Positions 1 through 5,807 of a stretch of DNA of 6,141 nucleotides are shown here, piece by piece. The DNA comes from Bryobacterales bacterium. GTDB taxonomy: Bacteria; Acidobacteriota; Terriglobia; Bryobacterales; Bryobacteraceae. A program made the translations under genes and the position numbers. Under the pieces are notes generated by a model. It was not told the origin of the DNA. It was given only the letters and a program-made list of their open reading frames with translations, and did no database searches. Each line of letters starts with the position of its first letter. The first letter of the stretch is position 1. The stretch covers positions 1-6,141 of the forward strand of contig JANXQZ010001014.1 of NCBI GenBank assembly GCA_025353235.1, in the 5' to 3' direction.

Positions 1-1
1 G

Positions 2-217
2 GCGCTGTCGGACGATGAAGGTGCGACTTGGAAATGGCACAGGCATCTGGAGGGAAGTCCGGAGCGCAAGATCAACAGCCAGTTTCATTACCCCTCGGTC
101 TTTCAAGCGAAGGACGGAACGATTCACGTCACCTACAGCTATTTCGTGCCGGACGGCAAGACGATCAAGCATGCGCAGATTAACGAAGATTGGGTCAAAC
201 AATCTGATCACCCCTAG
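2..217 (+). CDS. Sialidase-like (BNR/Asp-box) protein, C-terminal fragment
   Basis: Only the last 71 residues lie in the window; the gene enters from the left edge in frame 2 and ends at TAG 215-217. The fragment opens with an Asp-box, SDDEGATW (visible residues 3-10), the turn motif that marks blades of sialidase-type beta-propellers. It continues with YPSVFQAKDGTIHVTYSY (30-47) and IKHAQINEDWV (55-65). This ending (a YPS strand, a DGTIHVTYSY strand, then an IKHA strand) is typical of the last blade of the exo-alpha-sialidase-like family common in Acidobacteriota, Planctomycetes and Bacteroidetes. Family members are usually exported, but many are not proven sialidases, and the catalytic Arg triad and Tyr/Glu cannot be checked here. 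The next gene begins 11 bases later on the same strand, so co-transcription is likely. Family assignment is fairly secure; substrate is unknown. Confidence 0.8.
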   Translation, partial: ALSDDEGATWKWHRHLEGSPERKINSQFHYPSVFQAKDGTIHVTYSYFVPDGKTIKHAQINEDWVKQSDHP

Positions 218-228
218 GCTGGTGTCTT

Positions 229-1533
229 TTGACCCTTAATCCAATTACTGCAGTCTTATGCGTCCGCTTGATCGTCGGCCAAGCCGTCTATGCACAAGAT
301 GATCCTCGGCTGCTTCTCGAGCGAGCGCGGGAACTTACGGTCAAGAACAGTGAGAACATTCCGAACTACACCTGTCAGCAGACAGTGGAACGGCAGCGCT
401 ACTCACAAACCGGCTCCTCTGCTGTTCGCCGCTCCTGCCCCGAAATTGTTGACCAAAGCGCTGAGGCGAAATGGCATCTTCGTCTTGCGTCGACAAATCG
501 CCTGCATCTGGATGTGGCCATTTCCGAAGGCCGAGAAATATTTTCGTGGGTGGGCGCGAACAAATTCGATTCGGACGAACTTGGTCAAATCGTGGGGGAG
601 GGCACGGTCGGGACCGGTGACTTTGGAGCGTTTGTCATCAGCATCTTCGGAAGCGATTCTGCGTCCTTCCGGTTTTTGGGAAGGCAGCAGATCCACGACA
701 TCACTTTGGTTGAGTATTCTTACCGCATGCCGCTCGAATTTAGTCAATATTCCATGCGCGTCAGGAGCGGGCTGACTCCGATGGCCTACGAGGGGAAGTT
801 CCAAATTAACGCCAGCACCGGCGGTCTGGAATCGCTGAGCATCAAAGTCGATGAACCACCCGAAGGTTCAGGGGTCTGCCAAGTCACAACGGAAATTGAG
901 TATCAGCAAGTGCGGATCGGGAGTGGGCAATTTCTCTTGCCCCGGCTCTCCACGTTGCGCATGTTGGAGCTCGGTGGCGAAGTAGCAGTGAACCGCATTC
1001 AGTACCGCGCCTGTCGCGAGTTTTCGAGCGAGTCGGTATTGCGGCTGGATAGCGGCATCGCCCCGCTTGCAAACAGCATTCCTGCCGCAGCTCCGATCGA
1101 GGTTCCGAGAAGTCTGCCAGTTGCGATCGGGCTAGGGAGCCCGATTGACATGCGAACGAGTGCCGCGGGCGACCCCACTCGAGGTGTGTTGAGAAAATCG
1201 ATTCTCGACCACAGCGGCGCGGTGCTCTTTCAGACCGGCACTCCTTTGCGAGGCAGAGTGATGCGGATGGAAGAACGCTGGCGGCCGTCGCACTACTTCA
1301 TACTGGGGCTGAAGTTTGATGAGATTGAGACTGATGGGCGTTGGATACCGATTTCTCTGGATTGGCAGCCTGAGAAAGCCGACGCCGATCTCAATCGTCC
1401 CTTTCCCCCGCGCTGGGCGGATATCGGACCATTTCCGATTGAGCGACGACCGGGTGTTGGGACTTTCCTGTTCCACGACAAGCGGCCGATTGTGGTGGGG
1501 TCTAAATTCCAATCCCAGTGGGTTACGAAATGA
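229..1533 (+). CDS. Secreted protein of unknown function, acidobacterial IPNYTC-type family
   Basis: I cannot assign a function. The 434-residue frame has no ATG near its beginning. TTG at 229 is chosen because it gives a hydrophobic signal-peptide-like N-terminus (ITAVLCVRLIVGQAVYAQ, residues 6-23) with likely cleavage after YAQ or just before it. No clear Shine-Dalgarno precedes it. The mature protein starts with a helix rich in charged residues (RLLLERARELTVKN), then IPNYTCQQTVER (44-55). I associate that motif with a group of exported hypothetical proteins in Acidobacteriota. Residues about 80-265 read as alternating beta strands, loosely like a lipoprotein-carrier (LolA-type) fold; this is inference. 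Residues about 335-365 (GTPLRGRVMRM, HYFILGLKFDEIE) and the end (GTFLFHDKRPIVVGSKFQSQW) form a second beta-rich part. Cysteines at 49, 70, 217 and 262 could form disulfides outside the cytoplasm. It lies 11 bases after the sialidase-like gene and 27 before the propeller gene. Confidence 0.8.
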   Translation: MTLNPITAVLCVRLIVGQAVYAQDDPRLLLERARELTVKNSENIPNYTCQQTVERQRYSQTGSSAVRRSCPEIVDQSAEAKWHLRLASTNRLHLDVAISEGREIFSWVGANKFDSDELGQIVGEGTVGTGDFGAFVISIFGSDSASFRFLGRQQIHDITLVEYSYRMPLEFSQYSMRVRSGLTPMAYEGKFQINASTGGLESLSIKVDEPPEGSGVCQVTTEIEYQQVRIGSGQFLLPRLSTLRMLELGGEVAVNRIQYRACREFSSESVLRLDSGIAPLANSIPAAAPIEVPRSLPVAIGLGSPIDMRTSAAGDPTRGVLRKSILDHSGAVLFQTGTPLRGRVMRMEERWRPSHYFILGLKFDEIETDGRWIPISLDWQPEKADADLNRPFPPRWADIGPFPIERRPGVGTFLFHDKRPIVVGSKFQSQWVTK

Positions 1534-1560
1534 GACAAGGCTGATACATTAGTTCCACCC

Positions 1561-2550
1561 ATGCGCTTTTTCCTTTGGCTGGCTGCGGCAACCTTGCCGC
1601 TAGCAGGTCAACACACCCTTTACACCTGCACCGCTATGACTCGTGAATACGTGGTCGGTGCGAAGTTGCTGCCCAGCGGGATCTTTTCTCATGTCGAAAC
1701 TGGAAAATGGAAACACGAAGGCTACAATCATCCTTTCGTCTTCGGGCTTGATTACGATCCGAAAGACCCTTCCACCATTTACATCGCCGCAGGCAACGGC
1801 CTTATCCGCGCGTCTGAACACGGCCAGCACTGGAAGATTCTGACCGGCAGCGACGTAACGGAATTGCGAGATGTCGCGCTCGACCCAAATGCTCCAGGCG
1901 CGATCTACTTCGCCCATTGCGCCGGGATCCGCTACAGCCCCGACTCAGGCGCGACGTGGCGAGAGATCGGTGGCAGCCTCCATCGCAAATTCACGGAAGC
2001 GATTCGCGTGGATCGCAGACGCGCGGGCGTGCTGCTGGCCGGCAACGAGGAAGGCATCTTCCGCACCGAAGATGGCGGAGCGCACTGGAAATTGGCAGGC
2101 GCATCCGGTTTCCAGATCATGCATATGGAACAATCGCCGCACGATCCCTGCCATTGGCTGGCCGTCACTGAGCAAGGCGGTGTGTTCGCCTCGCGCGATT
2201 GCGGGGTCAGCTTCGAGAGCAGCGGCGGCGCGATTGGGGTAGGCCACAACCTCTATGACATTGCCTTCGATCCTTCTAAAACCGGCCGAATCGCGGTGGC
2301 GGGATGGGGCATCGGCGTGGCTGTTTCGAGCGATGGGGGTAAGTCTTGGCAGCTTCGCAACGTTGGCCTGCCGCGACCAGATGCGTGGAGCGTTGCGTTC
2401 GACCCGGACCATCCCGGCCGTCTGTACGCCAGCATTCAGGAGGAAGCGCTTTATATCTCTGATGACGCAGGGGCAAATTGGAAAATAGCGGGTCTCGCAG
2501 GAAGCCAGATCCCCCGGATGAAATTTATTCCGGCGGCGAAGCCTAAATGA
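1561..2550 (+). CDS. Secreted six-Asp-box beta-propeller protein (BNR/VPS10-like)
   Basis: A 329-residue exported beta-propeller. It starts at ATG 1561 with a short signal peptide (FFLWLAAATLPLAGQ, residues 3-17). Six Asp-box turns are visible: SEHGQHW (85-91), SPDSGATW (126-133), TEDGGAHW (169-176), SRDCGVSF (211-218), SSDGGKSW (256-263) and SDDAGANW (300-307). They recur every 41-45 residues, one per blade. Each is preceded by a strand of the type GxIYFA/GVLLAG and a following DPxxPG turn (DPNAPG, DPSKTG, DPDHPG). This spacing matches sortilin/VPS10- and YCF48-like propellers better than true sialidases, and no sialidase active-site arrangement is evident. It is probably a binding or scaffold domain, possibly with glycosidase relatives. 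The stop codon overlaps the next start as ATGA (2547-2550), so the two proteins are probably made by coupled translation. Fold is confident, role is not. Confidence 0.87.
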   Translation: MRFFLWLAAATLPLAGQHTLYTCTAMTREYVVGAKLLPSGIFSHVETGKWKHEGYNHPFVFGLDYDPKDPSTIYIAAGNGLIRASEHGQHWKILTGSDVTELRDVALDPNAPGAIYFAHCAGIRYSPDSGATWREIGGSLHRKFTEAIRVDRRRAGVLLAGNEEGIFRTEDGGAHWKLAGASGFQIMHMEQSPHDPCHWLAVTEQGGVFASRDCGVSFESSGGAIGVGHNLYDIAFDPSKTGRIAVAGWGIGVAVSSDGGKSWQLRNVGLPRPDAWSVAFDPDHPGRLYASIQEEALYISDDAGANWKIAGLAGSQIPRMKFIPAAKPK

Positions 2551-4310
2551 AGCGCCTCACGGCACTGCTGCTACTTTCCCTCCCGCTGGCTGCTGCGGAA
2601 CCACCCCCGTTCAAGGATCGGGCGCGCGCCATCATCGACACGTACGCACATCCCAAAACCGGCGATTCGGGGTATGCCACCATCGCGTCGAGACTGTGGC
2701 TCCGAGAGGATTCGGCCTGGTGCTCTAGACGTCTCGAGGAACTGCTGGCAGCACCGAGCGGCGACATGTTCTGGATGTTTCCCATGACGGCCGTGATGTA
2801 CCTCGATCGCGGGCAGCTCTCTGACTCCGCTCGGCTAAAGTTGCGGCAGGCGTGGAAGACGTATATGCCTTATCGCGGCGATACCGAAAACCATTGGCTG
2901 CTCTATTACACATCGCTCTACCTTGCGGCGCAGATGTGGCCCGACCGGGGCGGCGACGAATGGTACACGGGAAAATCATCGGAGGAGAATCTCGAAGAGG
3001 CTCGGCAGTGGATCGAATCGTGGGTAAGGCTCACGACTACTCGCGGCCAGGGCGAATACGATTCGCCGCACTACATGGGCGTGTACTTGATTCCGATGTC
3101 GTATCTCGCGGCATGGGCCAAGGATCCGGCCATGAAGAAGCGAGCCACCATGATGCTCGATTATCTGATCGCGGATTATGCGCCGGAAAATCTGGATGGA
3201 ATCTTCGTGGGTGCCCAGTCGCGCGTCTACGACAAGCAATTGCTCGAAAAATGGGCGAACGTCGCCACCGATTTCGGTTGGTTGTGGTTCGGCATCGGGC
3301 GTCCGAATACGCCTTTCAATTCCTACCCGCTCTACTACGCGCTGGCGAGTGCTTATGAGCCGCCGGAGATCCTGCGCCGCATCGCGACTGATCGCTCGCA
3401 GCCTTACACACACTATGAGCGAAAACGAACACGCAATCGGTGGCGGTTTAACGACGAGCGCAACGGCCCCGTGTATAAGACGACATACGTGCGCCGCGAG
3501 TATGCGGTGAGTTCGGACCAGGGCGGCGTGTTGCAGCCGATCCAGCAGCACTCTTGGGACGTGACGTGGTCGGTTCCAGATGCCCGCGGAGTGCAGAACA
3601 TTTTGTTCGCTCTGAATCCTCATTCATCTGTTAGAGAGTTGCAGACCTACTTCGTGTTTGGACCGGATGCGGCGGTGGAGGGCGTGGTTCGGTCGAAGAA
3701 AATGTACGATTCGCCCGATAAGTTTTCAGGCGGGTCGCCCTACGAGAAGATCGTACAGGATCGCGACACTCTGATTGCTCTTTACGACGTTGAGAAGGGT
3801 GCCCGTTTTCCGCACATCAATGCGTTCTTCTCGAAAGATCTGAACGAGGTACGCGAAGATGCGTCGGGCTGGATATTCGCGCGAGGTGGGGAGGCGCTGA
3901 TAGCGTTCCGTCCGTTGCAGCCTTATGTGTGGAAGCCAATCGAGGGCGGAGGTCGGCGGCTATTCAGTCCTTATCGAAAGAATGGGGTGGTGATGCAGGT
4001 GGCCGCTACGTCGGAGTTCGCGGATCTGGATGCGTTTCGGCGTGCGATTTTGGCGTTGCCTTTGAAGGTGAGTCTGGAGCCGAAGCCGACGGTTCGCTTC
4101 CAGTCGTTGCGCGGCAGCCTGATCGAGTTTACGTATGGTGAAACTCCCAAGGTGGGCGGCATCGCAATTGACTATGCGAATTGGCCCCTTTTTGGCGGAC
4201 CTTTTCTGGAAGCCGCAGTGGATTCCGAGCAGTTGCTGATCAAGCATGGCATAATGCGGCGCAAGCTGGATTTCCGCAATCTAACAGTGAAGGACGCCAC
4301 GTCCAATTGA
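2547..4310 (+). CDS. Secreted polysaccharide-lyase/heparinase-like toroid protein (putative)
   Basis: A 587-residue exported protein starting at ATG 2547, inside the stop codon of the propeller gene. The signal peptide is clear (MKRLTALLLLSLPLAAAEPP, cleavage near residue 17). Residues about 20-290 are mostly helical with many aromatic residues, as in alpha/alpha-toroid enzymes. Conserved-looking blocks are ENHWLLYYTSLYLAAQMWP (114-132), RGQGEYDSPHYMGVYLIPMS (166-185) and GAQSRVYDK (222-230). Residues about 310-570 are beta-rich (YAVSSDQGG, QQHSWDVTW, GGIAIDYANWPLFGGPFLE), fitting a C-terminal beta-sandwich. This two-part layout is that of polysaccharide lyases such as heparinase II/III, alginate and chondroitin lyases. 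Candidate catalytic residues by analogy are N115/H116, H175/Y176, R226 and H335, all inference. I do not recognise the exact family, and a glycoside hydrolase or non-catalytic relative is possible. It is the last gene of its group, followed by hairpins. Confidence 0.82.
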   Translation: MKRLTALLLLSLPLAAAEPPPFKDRARAIIDTYAHPKTGDSGYATIASRLWLREDSAWCSRRLEELLAAPSGDMFWMFPMTAVMYLDRGQLSDSARLKLRQAWKTYMPYRGDTENHWLLYYTSLYLAAQMWPDRGGDEWYTGKSSEENLEEARQWIESWVRLTTTRGQGEYDSPHYMGVYLIPMSYLAAWAKDPAMKKRATMMLDYLIADYAPENLDGIFVGAQSRVYDKQLLEKWANVATDFGWLWFGIGRPNTPFNSYPLYYALASAYEPPEILRRIATDRSQPYTHYERKRTRNRWRFNDERNGPVYKTTYVRREYAVSSDQGGVLQPIQQHSWDVTWSVPDARGVQNILFALNPHSSVRELQTYFVFGPDAAVEGVVRSKKMYDSPDKFSGGSPYEKIVQDRDTLIALYDVEKGARFPHINAFFSKDLNEVREDASGWIFARGGEALIAFRPLQPYVWKPIEGGGRRLFSPYRKNGVVMQVAATSEFADLDAFRRAILALPLKVSLEPKPTVRFQSLRGSLIEFTYGETPKVGGIAIDYANWPLFGGPFLEAAVDSEQLLIKHGIMRRKLDFRNLTVKDATSN

Positions 4311-4312
4311 GC

Positions 4313-4370
4313 TGTGGGGCAGCTTGTTAAGCTGCGGCCGATTGTCAATCGGCCTTCACCCAGCCCCGCA
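4313..4370 (+). terminator. Hairpin pair A/B after the plus-strand operon, possible terminator
   Basis: Hairpin A begins 9 bases after the TGA of the toroid gene, and hairpin B follows with no gap. An outer pairing, TGTGGGGC (4313-4320) with GCCCCGCA (4363-4370), could close both into a three-way junction; it contains one G-T wobble and competes with A for two bases. The position suits transcript ending or 3' protection. There is no T-tract after either stem, so a classical Rho-independent terminator is not shown. Confidence 0.45.
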
Positions 4371-4381
4371 ACCGAAACAGC

Positions 4382-4416
4382 GGCGGTTGCCAACCGCCTG
4401 CAGGATACCATCCTGC
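4382..4416 (-). terminator. Hairpin pair D/C after galT, possible terminator
   Basis: Read on the minus strand, hairpin D starts one base after the galT TAA (4420-4418), and hairpin C follows after one base. Both have GC-rich perfect stems (7 and 8 pairs) and would form in the galT transcript. No T-tract follows, so the evidence is position and stem quality only. It mirrors the A/B pair on the other strand. Confidence 0.45.
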
Positions 4417-4417
4417 C

Positions 4418-5356
4418 TTACGGATTCACTCTCAACCTTGCTGCGGATTCCTCCGGTGAAACCGTATTGATGTAGCACCCCGTCCCAAATTCGAATCCGC
4501 CAATTCCGCTCATGCGCGGAAGAATCTCGATGTGCCAGTGATACGACGCCGACGCGGCATTGTGCAGCGGTGCCGTATGCAGCAAAAAGTTATACGGCGG
4601 CTGATGCAGCAGTTCCTCCATGCGCTTCAGCGTCCGGTGCAAAGCCGCGCCTGCTGCGTCCAGAAGCTCTGCCCCGGACGCCGCGAAATGCGAAACATGG
4701 CGGCGCGGCATAATCCAAGTCTCGAAAGCGAATCGCGGTGCCTGAGGCGCTAACACCGCAACCTGCTCGTCTTCCCAAACCATCCGCCCAGCACGCGCCG
4801 CACGCTCGATCAGGTCGCAGAACACGCATGCCCTATCCCGGTCGTAGTACCGCAACGCACCTTCCAACTCAATTCCAACCTGGATCGGGACCACCCGCAG
4901 CGCCATCAGTTGCGAGTGCGGATGCTCCAGCGAAGCCCCGGACCCCGGCCCGTTGTTTTTGAAAAGCTGCACATACCGGAACCGCGCATCCCGCTTCAAC
5001 TCCCTAAACCGATCCGCAGCCGCCGACAGCAAGTCCCGTCCGGCACAGACTGGCAGTTCGCCGAACGAAGAAGCATGCAGAAACGAATCGACGATCACTT
5101 CATGCTGTCCACCCTGTTCCGTCGTGAGGGCCGGATACTTATTGGGAATCACCCGCAGTCGCCAGCCGCTTCCGTCCTCTTTGAGATACCTGAGAAGTTC
5201 AGGCGGCGTTGCGCCTTCATTGCCTGGACAGAACGGGCAGCCCGCGCTCGATTTCGATACGTGGACGGCTCTGGCGAAATCGATGGGTCGGTCGGATCTC
5301 TCCCTGGAAATGGCCACCCAGTAACCGGCAACCGGGTCTTGGCGAAACTCTGGCAA
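4418..5356 (-). CDS. galT: Galactose-1-phosphate uridylyltransferase
   Basis: GalT is the Leloir-pathway enzyme that swaps UMP between UDP-glucose and galactose-1-phosphate, giving UDP-galactose and glucose-1-phosphate in the cytoplasm. The 312-residue protein contains the family marks in order: DPVAGYWVAISRERSDRP (7-24), CPFCPGNE (40-47), NKYPAL (72-77), FKNNGPGSGASLEHPHSQ (132-149) and SYHWHIEILPR (271-281). By comparison with E. coli GalT, C40, C43, H94 and H145 fit the zinc ligands, H147 the uridylylated nucleophile and Q149 its partner. H260, H273 and H275 fit the second metal site. It is shorter than the E. coli enzyme (348) and has HPHSQ rather than HPHGQ, as in other short GalTs. TTG 5356 is chosen because the conserved N-terminus needs it and no ATG is available; no Shine-Dalgarno is seen. 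No galK or galE is in the window. A related ADP-glucose phosphorylase-type activity is a less likely alternative. Confidence 0.93.
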   Translation of the reverse strand: MPEFRQDPVAGYWVAISRERSDRPIDFARAVHVSKSSAGCPFCPGNEGATPPELLRYLKEDGSGWRLRVIPNKYPALTTEQGGQHEVIVDSFLHASSFGELPVCAGRDLLSAAADRFRELKRDARFRYVQLFKNNGPGSGASLEHPHSQLMALRVVPIQVGIELEGALRYYDRDRACVFCDLIERAARAGRMVWEDEQVAVLAPQAPRFAFETWIMPRRHVSHFAASGAELLDAAGAALHRTLKRMEELLHQPPYNFLLHTAPLHNAASASYHWHIEILPRMSGIGGFEFGTGCYINTVSPEESAARLRVNP

Positions 5357-5362
5357 AGCGCG

Positions 5363-5368
5363 ATTATA
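5363..5368 (-). promoter_or_regulatory. TATAAT -10 element for galT
   Basis: A perfect TATAAT on the minus strand overlaps the yraN stop codon (5366-5364) and ends 6 bases before the galT TTG. Transcription would be expected to start at about 5356, at or next to the start codon, giving a leaderless or nearly leaderless message, which agrees with the missing Shine-Dalgarno. A convincing -35 box is absent: at the usual spacing only weak matches such as TTCGAG (5389-5384) are present. It could be a chance match. Confidence 0.4.
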
Positions 5369-5807
5369 GCGCGGCCGTTTCCGCTCGAATTGGAAGCACG
5401 TCCCGAAAATGCGACACTGCGGGCGGCTGGCCCATCAGCACATTCACGATATCGAAACGAACACTCTCCCAGGCGATATCCGCATGACGGGCGTAATCCT
5501 TCGCGGTGCGAACCAGGGCACGCTGTTTCTCCTGGCCGATAGCCCGGTCCGGCGCGCCATACGCATCGCTCTGCCGGGTCTTCACCTCGACGAAAACGAG
5601 AAATTCGCGATCCCACCCAACTAGGTCGATCTCGCCCGCGCCTGACTCCATCCGGTAGTTGCGGGCCACCACCAGCATGCCAGCGCGCTGCAAAAATCGG
5701 TGCGCGATGTCCTCTCCGCGCCGGCCCAAAGCATGATCTTCCGGCCAATGACGGCTCCGCCCTTTATGACGAAGCGCGTCAGCCAACTCCAGCAGTTGCA
5801 TCAGCAT
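5364..5807 (-). CDS. yraN: YraN/UPF0102 family nuclease-fold protein
   Basis: A 147-residue member of the UPF0102 (YraN) family, cytoplasmic proteins with a Holliday-junction-resolvase-like PD-(D/E)xK fold whose exact role is unsettled. The visible marks are GRRGEDIAHRFLQRAG (28-43), ARNYRMESGAGEIDLVG (48-64), FVEVKTR (72-78) and RFDIV (117-121). E32, E59, D61, E74 and K76 form the expected acidic/lysine nuclease centre, so nothing key is missing. The family is usually about 120 residues. The extra N-terminal 25 or so, rich in His and Arg (RHKGRSRHWPEDHALGRRGE), is a common variation in Acidobacteriota as far as I recall. ATG 5807 is taken as start; a second ATG two codons on (5801) is equally possible. 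Either start lies inside the end of the methyltransferase gene (29- or 23-base overlap), implying coupled translation. galT follows after 7 bases. Confidence 0.92.
   Translation of the reverse strand: MLMQLLELADALRHKGRSRHWPEDHALGRRGEDIAHRFLQRAGMLVVARNYRMESGAGEIDLVGWDREFLVFVEVKTRQSDAYGAPDRAIGQEKQRALVRTAKDYARHADIAWESVRFDIVNVLMGQPPAVSHFRDVLPIRAETAAL

Larger units (their letters stand above)
4311..4417. repeat. Cluster of four short palindromes between convergent genes
   Basis: The 107 bases between the two converging stop codons are mostly palindromic. Four hairpins are visible. A is 4319-4335 (GCAGCTT, loop GTT, AAGCTGC). B is 4336-4354 (GGCCGATTG, centre T, CAATCGGCC). C is 4382-4398 (GGCGGTTG, centre C, CAACCGCC). 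D is 4400-4416 (GCAGGAT, loop ACC, ATCCTGC). A and B abut directly, C and D are separated by one base, and 27 bases lie between the pairs. The arms differ in sequence, so this is not a direct repeat array. The arms match perfectly, which suggests selection or a palindrome-generating process. The layout resembles REP-like intergenic palindrome clusters, but I cannot test copy number elsewhere in the genome. Confidence 0.8.

Noticed and set aside
15..239. ATG-initiated plus-strand frame at the left edge
   Set aside because: The frame beginning at base 2 encodes a clear Asp-box and sialidase-like C-terminus over the same bases.
290..804. Overlapping frames on both strands within the 434-residue protein gene
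   Set aside because: No plausible start context or motifs; the long frame with signal peptide explains the region.
1187..1210. Inverted repeat GAGAA...TTCTC around 1191-1206
   Set aside because: Five-base arms inside a coding region are expected by chance.
1534..1560. Possible promoter or ribosome site before the propeller gene
   Set aside because: AAGG at 1537-1540 is too far from the start codon and no -35/-10 pair is convincing in 27 bases.
2976..3623. 215-codon open frame on the minus strand inside the toroid gene
   Set aside because: Its translation is Arg/His-rich with no recognisable motif, while the plus-strand frame has a signal peptide and ordered domain blocks over the same bases; it is a by-product of high GC.
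4311..4417. CRISPR array or direct-repeat array
   Set aside because: The palindromes have different arm sequences and irregular spacing; there are no repeated units separated by uniform spacers.
4910..5542. 210-codon plus-strand open frame opposite galT and yraN
   Set aside because: It crosses two well-supported genes on the other strand and its product has no family features.
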